Origin: Veillonellaceae bacterium
GTDB taxonomy: Bacteria > Bacillota_C > Negativicutes > UBA1444
DNA: 64,000 nucleotides
Direction: 5' to 3'
NCBI GenBank assembly: GCA_012798135.1
Contig: JAAZNU010000008.1
Location: 1-64,000, forward strand
Positions 26,769 through 35,747 of this stretch are shown piece by piece; position 1 is the first letter of the stretch; the number at the start of each line of letters is the position of its first letter. The notes under the pieces were generated by a model, which was not told where the DNA came from, made no database searches, and was given only the letters and a program-made list of their open reading frames with translations. The translations under genes were made by a program, and so were the position numbers.

Positions 26769-27699
26769 TGGTATTTCCTCCCTTCGCAGGCATGACCATG
26801 GAAATAAAGACGTCTTCCAACGACGGAACCACAACTGCCGCTTCCGCATCCAAGCCCAACCTAGCCAGCGAACTTTCCACCCTTTGCAGCGCCGGTCCCG
26901 GTTCGCCGGCCAACACCACATGGATCTTGGCACCAAACAGTCCCGCCGATATGGGCGCCAGGTCGGCATGCAGCGCCGTGAAAACATTTCTCGGGTCGCG
27001 GCAGCGGACTTCGACCAACACCCCGCGCATTTGCGCCTTGACTTCGTCGGGAGTGCCGGCAATGATCAGCTGTCCCCGATGCAGGAGGCCAATCCGGGAA
27101 CAGCGTTCCGCTTCGTCCAGATAGGCGGTGGAAACGAAAATGGTGACCTTTTCCTCCAGCAGCCGATACAGGATCCGCCAGAAGTCCCGCCGGGACAAAG
27201 GATCGACGCCGTTGGTCGGTTCGTCCAGCAGCAACACTTTCGGAGTATGAACGAGGGCGCAGGCCAGCGCCAATTTCTGTTTCATGCCGCCGGACAGATT
27301 GCGCGCCTGGCGGTCGCGAAACGGCGTCATATTGCTAAACGACAGCAGCTCCGAAATTTTTTCCCGCCGCGTTTGCCGGGGCACGTTGTAAAGGTCCGCG
27401 TAGAAATCTATATTCTCCTGAACGGTTAGATCCAAGTACAGCCCAAACCGTTGCGGCATATAGCTGATATGGTGCTTCAGCGCATCGGAATCCTTGACCG
27501 TATTGCAGCCATACACCCAGGCATCGCCGGACGTCGGCGCCATCAGCCCCGCGAGGAGCCGCATCACAGTCGTCTTCCCCGCGCCGTCGGGGCCTACCAG
27601 ACCGAACACTTCGCCCGCACTGACAGATAAATTCAGATTGTTTACCGCCCGGTTGTCGCCAAAGCTTCGGGTCAGCCCCGCCGTTACAATGGCTTCCAT
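26758..27699 (-). CDS. ABC transporter ATP-binding protein (first ATPase of the efflux system)
   Basis: A 313-residue ABC ATPase with Walker A GPDGAGKTT, signature LSGGMKQKLALA, Walker B VLLLDEPTNGVDP and a STAYLDEAERC segment. The C-terminal part after about residue 225 is the extension common to drug-export ATPases. The gene starts 3 bases after the adaptor gene. Together with the following ATPase it corresponds to the two halves of YbhF. Confidence 0.88.
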   Translation of the reverse strand: MEAIVTAGLTRSFGDNRAVNNLNLSVSAGEVFGLVGPDGAGKTTVMRLLAGLMAPTSGDAWVYGCNTVKDSDALKHHISYMPQRFGLYLDLTVQENIDFYADLYNVPRQTRREKISELLSFSNMTPFRDRQARNLSGGMKQKLALACALVHTPKVLLLDEPTNGVDPLSRRDFWRILYRLLEEKVTIFVSTAYLDEAERCSRIGLLHRGQLIIAGTPDEVKAQMRGVLVEVRCRDPRNVFTALHADLAPISAGLFGAKIHVVLAGEPGPALQRVESSLARLGLDAEAAVVVPSLEDVFISMVMPAKGGNTSAG

Positions 27700-27702
27700 G
27701 GC

Positions 27703-28695
27703 TCATTCCCCCGCCAGGTTAATGGCGGCGTCGGCGGGCATGCCCGGTTTCAGTTCGTGCGCCGGGTTGTCGATCATGATCTTGATCCGGTAAACGAGCT
27801 TCACCCGCTCTTCCGCCGTTTGAATATTCTTGGGCGTGAATTCGGCTTCCGACGCAATAAAACCGATCGAACCTCTGTAGGTTTTATTGGGGTACGTATC
27901 GGTCGTGACCGACACTTTCTGTCCGAGTTTGACCCTCCCCAGATCGGTTTCCGCGATGTACGCCTTCAGCCAGACCTGGTTAAGTTCGCCGATGGTTACA
28001 ACCGGCGTTCCCGGAGAAACGTATTCCCCCGCCTCGATATTTTTCGACAGCACAAATCCATCGATCGGCGCCGTAATTTGCGCATAGGCCAATCTGGTTT
28101 TTGCCAGCTCCAGCTGCTTTTGGGCCTGTTCCACCTTGGCGGCGGCCAGTTCGATTTCCTCCCGCCGCGGCCCCTCCACGACCAGGCTGAGTTGTTGACC
28201 GGCCTGGTCCGCCCGGGCGCTGGCCATTCGATAAGCGGTCAGACTCCGGTCCCTTTCCTGCGCCGATACCGCGCTGTTCGCAAACAACTCCCGCATGCGC
28301 CGATATTCAGCCGCCGCATTTTGCTTGTCCGCCTCGGCGCTCCGCGCAGCGGCCTGAGCGGCCGACACATCCTGGGAACGCGAACCGTTCGCCAGTTGGG
28401 ACGCGATGACCTGCGCCGCGAGCAATTGGATTTTGGCGTTGGCGACATCGAGTTCGAGATCGGCGGTCTCCAGGCTGGCGATTACCTGTCCCTTTTTCAC
28501 CGACTCGCCCTCGTCAACCATTCGCCGCAGCACCTGGCCGGGGATCTTAAACCCCGCGCCCACCGTGGTTGTTTCAATATTTCCGGACACTTTGATCTGG
28601 TTCGGATCGACCTTTCTCTGCGAATAAAGGGTATAGGCGGCGACCCCCACCGCAATGATCAAAACCGGAATCAGCAGCTTCAATCTTTTTTTCAT
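27703..28695 (-). CDS. HlyD/YbhG-like efflux adaptor
   Basis: A 330-residue membrane-fusion protein, first gene of the ABC-2 efflux operon. One N-terminal membrane anchor (residues 6-24) is followed by a split lipoyl domain and a long coiled-coil hairpin (about 80-200) rich in Ala, Gln and Glu. The C-terminal part resembles YbhG. It would connect the inner-membrane transporter to the outer envelope, consistent with a diderm cell. A TetR-type operator lies 45-62 bases ahead of its start. Confidence 0.88.
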   Translation of the reverse strand: MKKRLKLLIPVLIIAVGVAAYTLYSQRKVDPNQIKVSGNIETTTVGAGFKIPGQVLRRMVDEGESVKKGQVIASLETADLELDVANAKIQLLAAQVIASQLANGSRSQDVSAAQAAARSAEADKQNAAAEYRRMRELFANSAVSAQERDRSLTAYRMASARADQAGQQLSLVVEGPRREEIELAAAKVEQAQKQLELAKTRLAYAQITAPIDGFVLSKNIEAGEYVSPGTPVVTIGELNQVWLKAYIAETDLGRVKLGQKVSVTTDTYPNKTYRGSIGFIASEAEFTPKNIQTAEERVKLVYRIKIMIDNPAHELKPGMPADAAINLAGE

Positions 28696-28739
28696 TTCAG
28701 TATCCTCCCCCGAAGTTTAAACAGTTTTGTCCGCATCAT

Positions 28740-28757
28740 TGTGAATCCGCATTCACT
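28740..28757. promoter_or_regulatory. TetR operator ahead of the efflux operon
   Basis: TGTGAA-N6-TTCACT, with an inner exact inverted repeat GTGAAT-CCGC-ATTCAC at 28741-28756. The same TGTGAA-N6-TTCAC pattern occurs in front of the tetR gene, so both are probably bound by the same regulator. The site lies between tetR and the adaptor gene. Confidence 0.7.
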
Positions 28758-28776
28758 TAAAGATCAAAAAATTTTA

Positions 28777-29361
28777 TTATTGGATTCCGCGGGCATATAC
28801 CGCCCACATTTCCTGCCGAAAAGCATCGACGGCCCGATCGTCCGTCTGGCTGAGAATAATCAGCGGCTGCATCATGCCGATGAACAGCAGCGCCGCCGCC
28901 GCGGGATCGATCGCGGCGGCGATATCGCCGTCAGACTGACCCATGGCCAAAATATTCCGTACCCGGCCCACGTAATCGGCGATGACCGATGTGATCCGCT
29001 TTTTCAGGGCGGGATTCTTATTACCGGCCAGCAGGGAAAAAACAATTCTTGGTATGGCCGGCTGGGTTTTCAGAAAGTCAGTGTGCAATAGATAAAGCAA
29101 TTCCAGTTTGTGCGCGGCGTGATCGGAACTCTCGGCAACGCGGGCGACATTCGCCTGCAAGGACCGGTCGACAAAATCGATGAGGGCGTCGACAATTTCC
29201 TCCTTGCCGCCAAAGTGACGATAAATCGCCGAGGGAACGAGGTGGATCTCCGACGCAATACCAGCCACGTTCAAGTTATCCAGACCATCTTTTTCGATCA
29301 GCCGCAGGGAAGCGTTGATAATTTCGTCCCGTCGTATCTCCGTGGTTTTCTTTTTGCTCAT
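28777..29361 (-). CDS. TetR/AcrR-family repressor of the efflux operon
   Basis: A 194-residue TetR regulator. The N-terminal helix-turn-helix is at about residues 10-58, including the recognition region LVPSAIYRHFGGKEEI. The C-terminal ligand domain is variable, as is usual. It lies directly upstream of the adaptor-ATPase-permease operon on the same strand. A GAGG ribosome site precedes the ATG at 29361. Matching operator palindromes before this gene and before the adaptor gene indicate autoregulation and control of the efflux operon; the YbhGFSR system is similarly paired with the TetR protein CecR. Confidence 0.88.
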   Translation of the reverse strand: MSKKKTTEIRRDEIINASLRLIEKDGLDNLNVAGIASEIHLVPSAIYRHFGGKEEIVDALIDFVDRSLQANVARVAESSDHAAHKLELLYLLHTDFLKTQPAIPRIVFSLLAGNKNPALKKRITSVIADYVGRVRNILAMGQSDGDIAAAIDPAAAALLFIGMMQPLIILSQTDDRAVDAFRQEMWAVYARGIQ

Positions 29362-29375
29362 GGCGCATCCCTCAT

Positions 29376-29393
29376 TGTGAATTATTGTTCACA
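29376..29393. promoter_or_regulatory. TetR operator in front of tetR
   Basis: Exact inverted repeat TGTGAA-TTATTG-TTCACA, 15 bases upstream of the tetR ATG. It shares its half-sites and spacing with the site at 28740-28757. Confidence 0.72.
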
Positions 29394-29499
29394 TTAAGTT
29401 TAACATCGCTATTTTTATTTGTCAAATTCCCGGCCGGCGATTTATTGCGGTGATGAAACACGACAGCGCGGCCCTGAAGCGCGTCCATTCGAAAAACGA

Positions 29500-29526
29500 T
29501 TGACATCCAGTCGATTTTCCTATAAT
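29500..29526 (+). promoter_or_regulatory. Promoter of the riboswitch-controlled terC gene
   Basis: Consensus -35 TTGACA at 29500-29505 and consensus -10 TATAAT at 29521-29526. The spacer is only 15 bases, shorter than optimal; an overlapping weaker -10 (TAATAT, 29523-29528) would give 17. It lies just upstream of the aptamer. Between 29402 and 29499 I see nothing else. Confidence 0.65.
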
Positions 29527-29549
29527 ATAGGCAATGTCGGAAAAATGAA

Positions 29550-29716
29550 TATCGTCCCAAAGGGGAGTAGCTGTACAGTAAAGTCGTCATCACGGGTTTT
29601 ACCCCGGCTTTATTGGCAATGTTCGGTTGTTAGCGAGACCTTTGCCGTTACTGGTAAAGATCGCTTTTTTTTAACAGGATCCTTACCTGAACAGGCAAGG
29701 ATCCTGTTTATTTTTT
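29550..29716 (+). ncRNA. yybP-ykoY manganese riboswitch with terminator
   Basis: The conserved aptamer segments are present: AAAGGGGAGTAGCTG (29559-29573), GTCGTCATCACGG, and GCGAGACCTTTGCC (29634-29646 region), with AAAGG and CCTTT pairing to close the aptamer. An intrinsic terminator follows: arms 29673-29684 and 29697-29708 are fully complementary over 12 bases, with a further CCTG/CAGG inner stem, then TTTATTTTTT. This family senses Mn2+ and usually switches on exporters, commonly TerC-type genes, as here. Confidence 0.9.
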
Positions 29717-29808
29717 AAAACTCCACAACAGTGAGGGGGCGGGAGATCAGGAAGGACTACTGACGGTGCCGTGGTTCCGCAATACTCGAAAAAATGGGAG
29801 GTTAATGA

Positions 29809-30579
29809 ATGGATATCTCGTTGCTGCTCGAATACTCATGGATTTTGGTGGTACTCGTGGTCATGGAAGGCATACTGGCGGCAGACAATGCCTGTGTCAT
29901 CGCGGTGATGGTCAAGCACCTCTCTGTTACTGAACGAAAAAAGGCATTATTTTACGGTCTGGGCGGAGCTTTTATCTTTCGGGCGGCGTCCCTGTTCATC
30001 ATCTCCATGTTGATCGACATGTGGCAGATTCAGGCGATCGGCGCCACTTATCTGATCTTTTTGAGCGCCAATCATCTCCTGAAGAAATATACCGCTAAAG
30101 AATCGGGAACGGAATGCGAGGCCAAAGAGTCCCATTCCGGCTTGTGGATGACGGTTGTCAAGGTCGAAGTCGCCGACATCGCTTTCGCCGCCGACTCCAT
30201 TTTGGCCGCAGTGGCGCTGGCCATGACCCTTCCCGCCACCGGCCTGCCGGCGATCGGCGGCCTCGATGGCGGAAAGTTCGCCGTGATCTTTGCCGGCGGG
30301 TTTATCGGCGTTGTCATGATGCGGTTCGCTGCCCAATGGTTCTGCGATCTGCTGGTGAAACGGCCCGGTCTGGAAACCGCCGCGTTCGCGATCGTCGGCT
30401 GGGTCGGCGTAAAACTGGCCATCTATACGCTCGGGCACCCGGAGGTAAATATCCTGTCCAACTCCTTCGCCCACGGCAATGTCTGGAAAATATCCTTCTG
30501 GGTGGTGTTCATAGGGATCTGCGCCGCCGGTTGGTTCCTGAGCGAAGACAAGGTCCAGCCGGAAACCGAAACGATCTGA
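29809..30579 (+). CDS. TerC-family membrane protein, likely Mn2+ exporter
   Basis: A 256-residue polytopic membrane protein of the TerC/YkoY type with about seven helices. The conserved acidic membrane motifs MEGILAADNACVIAVM (about 19-34) and VEVADIAFAADSILAAV are both present and probably bind metal. The gene has a GGGAGG ribosome site and lies directly after a manganese riboswitch, so a role in exporting excess manganese, possibly to metallate secreted enzymes, is likely. It is a single gene ending at a bidirectional terminator shared with hcp. Confidence 0.88.
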   Translation: MDISLLLEYSWILVVLVVMEGILAADNACVIAVMVKHLSVTERKKALFYGLGGAFIFRAASLFIISMLIDMWQIQAIGATYLIFLSANHLLKKYTAKESGTECEAKESHSGLWMTVVKVEVADIAFAADSILAAVALAMTLPATGLPAIGGLDGGKFAVIFAGGFIGVVMMRFAAQWFCDLLVKRPGLETAAFAIVGWVGVKLAIYTLGHPEVNILSNSFAHGNVWKISFWVVFIGICAAGWFLSEDKVQPETETI

Positions 30580-30603
30580 TCCGAATTCGGCGCGGTGGAA
30601 ACT

Positions 30604-30660
30604 GCGACAGCCCCCGTTGGCCCGAACAAAATCGGCAGCCAACAAGGGCTGTCGCTTTAT
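30604..30660. terminator. Shared terminator between terC and hcp
   Basis: Long hairpin: GCGACAGCCC (30604-30613) pairs with 30646-30655, and GTTGGC (30616-30621) with 30638-30643. It lies between convergent genes. On the plus strand TTTATTTAT follows. On the minus strand the tract after the stem is weak, so it is clearer for terC. Confidence 0.7.
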
Positions 30661-30667
30661 TTATCGG

Positions 30668-32299
30668 CTAGGCGCCCAGAAACAGCCGGATATCGTCGTC
30701 CACGGTCCCGATGCCGGCAATGCCGAAGGTCTCCACCAGCACCTTGGCCACGTTGGGCGACAGGAATCCCGGCAGCGTCGGACCCAGATGGATGTTCTTC
30801 ACCCCGAGATGCAGCAGCGCCAGCAGCACGATGACCGCTTTCTGCTCGTACCAGGCGATGTTGTAGGCGATGGGCAGCTTGTTGACATCGTCGAGGCCGA
30901 ACACTTCCTTCAGTTTCAGGGCGATGAGCGCCAGTGAATAGGAATCGTTGCACTGGCCGGCGTCCAGCACCCGGGGAATCCCGCCGATATCGCCCAGCGC
31001 CAGTTTGTTGTACCGGTATTTCGCGCAGCCGGCCGTCAGAATCACCGTGTCTTTCGGCAGTTTCGCCGCGAACTCGGTGTAATACTCCCGGGACTTCATG
31101 CGGCCGTCGCAGCCGGCCATGACGAAGAATTTTTTGATCGCGCCGGACTTCACCGCTTCCACCACTTTGTCGGCCACGGCCAATACCTGTTCATGGGCAA
31201 AGCCGCCGACAATCTTGCCGGATTCGATTTCCGCCGGCGGTTTCAGGGTTTTGGCCAGAGCGATGATCGGCGAGAAATCCTTCTTGCCGTCGGCAGCGGC
31301 GGCAATGTGCGGACAGCCCGGATAACCGGCGGCGCCGGTGGTGAAGATCCGTCCCCGCACCTCTTCGCTCCGGGGCGGCACGATGCAGTTGGTCGTGAAC
31401 AGGATCGGGCCGTTGAACGATTCGAATTCGCCCACCTGTTTCCACCAGGCGTTCCCGTAGTTGCCGACGAGGTTGTCGTACTTTTTGAAATACGGATAAT
31501 AGTGGGCCGGCAGCATCTCGCTGTGCGTGTATACATCGACGCCAGTGCCTTTGGTCTGCTCCAGCAGTTGCTCAAGGTCGGTCAGGTCGTGGCCGGAGAT
31601 CAGGATGGCCGGATTGCCGCGCACGCCGATATTCACTTCCGTGATCTGCGGATTGCCGTACTTCGAGGTATTGGCGGCGTCGAGCAATGCCATCGCCTTC
31701 ACGCCATGTTCGCCGGTCTTCAGGGTCAGGGCGACCAGCTCGTCGGCGGATAGCCCGTCGTTCAGCGTCGCCGCCAGCGCTTCATACACGAAGGCGTACA
31801 GATCCTGATTTTCCTGGCCGATGTTGAGGGCGTGATGGGTGTAAGCCGCCAATCCCTTCAGCCCATAGGTAATGAGCTCCCGCAGCGACCGCACGTCTTC
31901 GTTGGCCGTCGCCAGCACGCCGACCCCGGCGGCCTTCGCCAGCATGTCTTCCCTGGTCGACACTGCAAAGGTCGCGGCGTCATGCAACGGGCCCGCGTTG
32001 ATCCTGGCCCGGAGCTCATCGCGGCAAGCCAGCATTTTCTTGATTTCGGTTTCAAAAGCGTCGGCGTCAAAGTTCGCATTCGTGATCGTCATGAACAAGG
32101 CTTTCAGAACCTCATGGTTGACGCTGCCCAGCTCTTTGCTGTCGAGCTTTCCCTTCACGACGATTTCCGCGATCCCCTTCAGGGTATAGATCAGCAGGTC
32201 CTGCAGTTTGGCGACTTCTTCCGTTTTGCCGCAGACTCCCCGGATTTCACAGCCTGTGCCATTGGCGGTCTCCTGACATTGATAGCAGAACATGCTCAT
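30668..32299 (-). CDS. hcp: Hydroxylamine reductase (hybrid cluster protein)
   Basis: A cytoplasmic Fe-S protein of 543 residues carrying a proximal cluster and the 4Fe-2O-2S hybrid cluster; it reduces hydroxylamine in vitro and is linked to NO detoxification. The N-terminal cysteines C5, C8, C17 and C23 follow the CxxCx8Cx5C pattern of anaerobe-type Hcp. Further hybrid-cluster cysteines are seen in [32 protein letters not shown] and [13 protein letters not shown] 32299 has an AGAGGGGG ribosome site. No hcr reductase gene is adjacent. Confidence 0.95.
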   Translation of the reverse strand: MSMFCYQCQETANGTGCEIRGVCGKTEEVAKLQDLLIYTLKGIAEIVVKGKLDSKELGSVNHEVLKALFMTITNANFDADAFETEIKKMLACRDELRARINAGPLHDAATFAVSTREDMLAKAAGVGVLATANEDVRSLRELITYGLKGLAAYTHHALNIGQENQDLYAFVYEALAATLNDGLSADELVALTLKTGEHGVKAMALLDAANTSKYGNPQITEVNIGVRGNPAILISGHDLTDLEQLLEQTKGTGVDVYTHSEMLPAHYYPYFKKYDNLVGNYGNAWWKQVGEFESFNGPILFTTNCIVPPRSEEVRGRIFTTGAAGYPGCPHIAAAADGKKDFSPIIALAKTLKPPAEIESGKIVGGFAHEQVLAVADKVVEAVKSGAIKKFFVMAGCDGRMKSREYYTEFAAKLPKDTVILTAGCAKYRYNKLALGDIGGIPRVLDAGQCNDSYSLALIALKLKEVFGLDDVNKLPIAYNIAWYEQKAVIVLLALLHLGVKNIHLGPTLPGFLSPNVAKVLVETFGIAGIGTVDDDIRLFLGA

Positions 32300-32449
32300 G
32301 CAAAAACCCCCTCTTCAAATTTGGGCTGATGGGTTATCATCCCCCAAGAAGATATTCCCGCCCGGCGGCCAAACTCCTGCAAAATTCGCCAAAAATTCAG
32401 ATATCTGTACGATTCGTCCCGCCGACGGTGTTGTTGGGACAACCCGATC

Positions 32450-32490
32450 AAAAAAACACGGGGCAACTCCCGACCAAGGGGCGTTGTCCC
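32450..32490 (-). terminator. Terminator of the second minor-pilin operon
   Basis: Imperfect hairpin at 32461-32490 (GGG/CCC, CAAC/GTTG and CCC/GGG pairs with two mismatches) followed on the minus strand by CGTG and seven T at 32456-32450. It separates the pilin operon from hcp. The remaining hcp leader, 32300-32449, holds a GTTGT-CCCA-ACAAC inverted repeat (minus strand, about 32442-32429) and a small hairpin near the start codon; I cannot assign either a function. Confidence 0.7.
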
Positions 32491-32595
32491 GCTGCTGCTC
32501 ACAAGCCATAATATACTGTGCTGCCGAAGCCATGATCATATCCCCGACCCTGGGAGGCAATATTTGTGGGTAAGCTATGATTGATTGGACATTAT

Positions 32596-34257
32596 CTACG
32601 GGGTTCCCCAAGAATCAATGGAAAACGGCGTTATCGATGTTTCGGTGATGAGTTTTGAAAAAGTCGATGATGAATAAGTAACGTTTGCGCCATGAATATA
32701 GATTGATCCGTTGGCGTACAAGCCGCCGCTGGAACCGGAAGCCGCTTCAATATTGCCATTGGCGATAATGATTGCCGAGCTTTGCGTGCCGTGCAAGTTA
32801 ACCGATCCCATGGATACAATCATCGATAACCCGCCAATTGTCCCCGACGCCATATTTACATTTCCATCAACATATATATATGTTTTATTTGTTGGGTATC
32901 CTACGTTAATATTAACACCATGCAAACCACTCGAACTATTTTTCCCAGCCGATGCGGTTTTCGCCTTCATCGTGACTACGCTTCCCACAACCGAACCACC
33001 TCCCATGTCAAGATTGGCATAGGTGGTAATATCAACGGTTCCTCCCGCGTTTGCGATAACATTACCGCCGCTGATATAAAAATCGCCAGTGGATTGTAAA
33101 TCAATCTTGTCTCCGCTAATGGTTTTTTGATATAAATCAACCTGCTTTTGCGCATAAACGCCAACGGACGGTGCGGTTACGTTCCCGTTAATTGTGATGT
33201 TCCCGTTAGAAAACAGTTTGACGTTATTGGTCCCGGAAATGGTGGCATCACTCTCGATTTTGTCGATATCGCCTTTGGTGTAGATCGCAACATTGCGTCC
33301 GGTTATATTTTTGTGAACATCAATTTGACCAGTGACGTATATAGTAATGTCGCCCGACCCGGTTATGGGCATTCCAACGGTATAATCACCGTTAATATAA
33401 ATGAGAACTTTTTGCCCGGCAGGCACATTATAGGTATATTGCCACCAATCCGCCAAACTCGAATCGTAATAATATACCCCCGATGTTGGATTGCTCGTAT
33501 AGTCGTAAGATCCTGTCAAATCGACGGTTGTCGCCCCGCCAGCCGGCCGCGGCAAAACTTGCCCGTATGAATGAACCGCCGATAAAGTAGGCATGGCCGG
33601 CATAGCCGGCGCAGCAGCGGAATATTTCATCAGCGAGGCTACGTCCAAGGTACCGATCGAATCCGCATAAACCGTTCCAGCAGTTCCATTTATTACTGGC
33701 TTCTGATTGCTATAGGTAACCGTTCCATCGACGGCCATTCCGTATCCAACTGTAATCAAACCATTCGACGCAATATCGCCGGTTACCGAACCGCTAACAA
33801 TATTCATCGGCCCGTTGGAAAAGGACGCGTATCTGACCACACTGCTTGATCCACCCACAGTAACTTTGACTTTAACGGTTTTCTCGGCGCCATTAACTTT
33901 CCCTTTCGAGGTAATGATGTATTGATCTCCCGCTTTCCAGCCATCGGCAGTGCTAGGCGGGGCCGGACTGATCGCAACGGAATATTTTCTATTGGAGCTG
34001 CCAGGAATCAACGGCTGGAAATTGTTTAATCCGAGCCAACTCCAATCTGTCTTTTTTGCGTAAATCGCCGCGATGCCGACTTTGGCTCCCGCTTCCGCCG
34101 CATACTGGGCCTCGATCGTGTCGCGGTTCACCATATTCATTTTCACTTCATTGATGATCATCGGCGATGCGGCAGCCATCAACCCGCCCAACACCAGCAG
34201 GATCATCACGGCCATAATGGCCACGGAGCCTCGCCGACTCTTGCAAAACGCCGTCAT
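32596..34257 (-). CDS. PilX-like pilus protein with long repetitive beta-rich domain
   Basis: A 553-residue protein. The N-terminus is pilin-like: basic CKSRRGS followed by a hydrophobic helix (residues 12-32) and an AEAG motif typical of PilX/GspK N-terminal domains. The rest is rich in Gly, Ser, Thr, Asn and Val, with repeated short strand patterns (for example GNITINGNV, GDIDKIES, GQIDVHKNI), suggesting a beta-helix of the polymer-forming kind. It is the last gene of a three-gene minor-pilin operon, 12 bases after the prepilin gene. It may be a pilus-tip adhesin. Base composition is less GC-rich than the core pilus genes. Confidence 0.7.
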   Translation of the reverse strand: MTAFCKSRRGSVAIMAVMILLVLGGLMAAASPMIINEVKMNMVNRDTIEAQYAAEAGAKVGIAAIYAKKTDWSWLGLNNFQPLIPGSSNRKYSVAISPAPPSTADGWKAGDQYIITSKGKVNGAEKTVKVKVTVGGSSSVVRYASFSNGPMNIVSGSVTGDIASNGLITVGYGMAVDGTVTYSNQKPVINGTAGTVYADSIGTLDVASLMKYSAAAPAMPAMPTLSAVHSYGQVLPRPAGGATTVDLTGSYDYTSNPTSGVYYYDSSLADWWQYTYNVPAGQKVLIYINGDYTVGMPITGSGDITIYVTGQIDVHKNITGRNVAIYTKGDIDKIESDATISGTNNVKLFSNGNITINGNVTAPSVGVYAQKQVDLYQKTISGDKIDLQSTGDFYISGGNVIANAGGTVDITTYANLDMGGGSVVGSVVTMKAKTASAGKNSSSGLHGVNINVGYPTNKTYIYVDGNVNMASGTIGGLSMIVSMGSVNLHGTQSSAIIIANGNIEAASGSSGGLYANGSIYIHGANVTYSSSTFSKLITETSITPFSIDSWGTP

Positions 34258-34269
34258 TTCTCCACCAAC

Positions 34270-34761
34270 CTATTTTGCATTTACCGCAATGACTTGCGAT
34301 ACAATCTTTTGGCTCGGGCTGTTCGCATTATCCGGATCTTTGAACGTCGCTTCGATGGTTATGTCCCGTTTATCCGATCCGCGTGTAAACGTGAGCGATT
34401 CCACGATGCCAACCGCCAGCGGCGATGGCGACTGCACGACTCCGTCCTTTGTAATAACAATGGAACGAGCCGTACTATTGCGCTGAACGACATAGGTGCT
34501 GGTCCCGTCCGAATACGTCAATTGTCCGCCCGAGGCATTTACAGCTGGTGCCGTGATTGACGTTGCGGTAAACCGTATCCCATCCGCAATGTTATTCACT
34601 GCGGTTCGACCCGGCGCCATGATCCGGCCCATCGAAAGATTATGGCGGGTGGATTGCAACCCCGAAGTCAGAATGCCGACCATGCCGGCCATGATCAAGC
34701 CGATGACCGCAATGCCAACCAATAGTTCCACTATGGATACGCCCCGATTGTTGGATGCCAT
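34270..34761 (-). CDS. PilW-like minor prepilin of the second cluster
   Basis: A 163-residue prepilin with leader ASNNRG and mature sequence VSIVELLVGIAVIGLI, including the +5 glutamate. The start chosen is ATG 34761, with AAGGGG nine bases upstream; a GTG at 34782 is the alternative and would overlap the preceding gene. It would be processed by the prepilin peptidase encoded at 20772-21560. Confidence 0.78.
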   Translation of the reverse strand: MASNNRGVSIVELLVGIAVIGLIMAGMVGILTSGLQSTRHNLSMGRIMAPGRTAVNNIADGIRFTATSITAPAVNASGGQLTYSDGTSTYVVQRNSTARSIVITKDGVVQSPSPLAVGIVESLTFTRGSDKRDITIEATFKDPDNANSPSQKIVSQVIAVNAK

Positions 34762-34778
34762 CACAAAAGCCCCTTCGA

Positions 34779-35195
34779 TCACTCGACTTTTTTATAAAAA
34801 TAATAAGTAACTACCGTTACACTGTTTGGCGTGGGGTCGCTCCAGGATACCGTCGCCGAAACCGGAATCAGGTTGAGGTCGTTAAACGGGGCCACGCCTG
34901 TGACAATATTGCATTTAACAGTGAATTTACCATTAGTCGAAGAGCACCTGTTCACATCCGGTTGGGTTGTGGTGGCATCGTAATCCCGTTTGAGTTTTTC
35001 CAGTTCCTGCTGGGCGATATAGGTTGCCTGAGCCGTATGGTCGCTGAACATCGACGTTTTTGTGGTATAGGTATGCGTCAAAGCAATCGCCAGCAAAGCA
35101 ATGGTCAGAATCAGCATCGCCAGGAGCGAATCCACCAAGACCCAGCCGCTGCGGGTGTTGACAAATTGTTTATGCCATCGCCAGAAGTTTCCCAA
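34779..35195 (-). CDS. PilV-like minor prepilin of the second cluster
   Basis: A 138-residue prepilin: leader with NTRSG, mature sequence WVLVDSLLAMLILTIAL with aspartate at about +5, then a soluble domain with two cysteines. It has a TTG start at 35195 with GGGAG upstream, and no in-frame ATG occurs before the hydrophobic helix. First gene of the three-gene operon. Confidence 0.75.
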   Translation of the reverse strand: MGNFWRWHKQFVNTRSGWVLVDSLLAMLILTIALLAIALTHTYTTKTSMFSDHTAQATYIAQQELEKLKRDYDATTTQPDVNRCSSTNGKFTVKCNIVTGVAPFNDLNLIPVSATVSWSDPTPNSVTVVTYYFYKKVE

Positions 35196-35226
35196 ACCCT
35201 CTGCTCCCTTCCCCGCCTATCTTTTA

Positions 35227-35254
35227 ATTGTATCGCATTCCGAAGAAAACGCAA
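35227..35254 (-). promoter_or_regulatory. Possible promoter of the second minor-pilin operon
   Basis: On the minus strand -10 TACAAT (35232-35227) is preceded at 16 bases by a weak -35 TTGCGT (35254-35249). The first start codon lies about 32 bases downstream of the -10. Confidence 0.4.
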
Positions 35255-35278
35255 ACGAGTCCTGTTCGCAAAGCTAAA

Positions 35279-35305
35279 GTTAACGAAGTAACGACGGTAA
35301 CCGGA
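35279..35305. repeat. Degenerate inverted relative of the 50-base repeat
   Basis: This stretch (GTTAACGAAGTAACGACGG plus TAACCGG) resembles the reverse complement of 35373-35398, with about 20 of 23 positions alike and small gaps. It therefore forms an imperfect inverted repeat with the left copy of the 50-base direct repeat. Confidence 0.5.
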
Positions 35306-35348
35306 ATCAGGTTTTCAGGCCCTGACAAACTCACCCTGCTGCACCCTG

Positions 35349-35398
35349 GATTCATGGGAAAAAGTTCAGTGGCCGTTACCGTCATTAACTCGTTACCG
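35349..35398. repeat. Left copy of a 50-base direct repeat
   Basis: Differs from 36697-36747 by one missing base and one A/G substitution. The right copy is the 3' coding end of the primase gene, so this left copy is a detached fragment of that gene end. Together they bound a 1.3 kb segment holding only the GGDEF gene. Similarity stops sharply on both sides. Confidence 0.85.
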
Positions 35399-35747
35399 CC
35401 AGTCGAGCTATGTCTGGGGGCATGACCAGTTATTTTTGAATAGAATTATTTTGAAAAGGATTTGGCAATTGCCATTATTTCACTGGACAAGTCTTCGATG
35501 GAATGATAGCATAACATCAGATTATTAGTCTGACAACATGTAGTTTCGTTGTTTGTCTGGCTGTTGGCCAGAGCAAGCTGTGCGGATAGGCTATCCGAGA
35601 TAATTCAGCGAAATCACCCATGTTTTTGACAAAGCGTTGCAGTAGAGCTAGGTATATCTGAGCTGCCATGGAAGCCTTCCTATCTTGCGATGGATGCTTT
35701 TTTTGTTTGGTTGTTGCGGTACTGGGAAAACGGAAGGGGCAAGTAAA
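35399..35747. other. Non-coding AT-richer stretch ahead of the GGDEF gene
   Basis: No convincing gene or RNA family was recognised in this interval of about 350 bases. It is AT-richer than the surrounding DNA, contains short hairpin-forming segments, and ends with an AAGGGGC ribosome site before the GGDEF start. A promoter for the GGDEF gene must lie here, but no clear hexamer pair stands out. Confidence 0.4.

Noticed and set aside
32300..32449. Nitrosative-stress regulator site in the hcp leader
   Set aside because: A GTTGT-CCCA-ACAAC repeat is present but does not match FNR, NsrR or HcpR consensus well enough to name.
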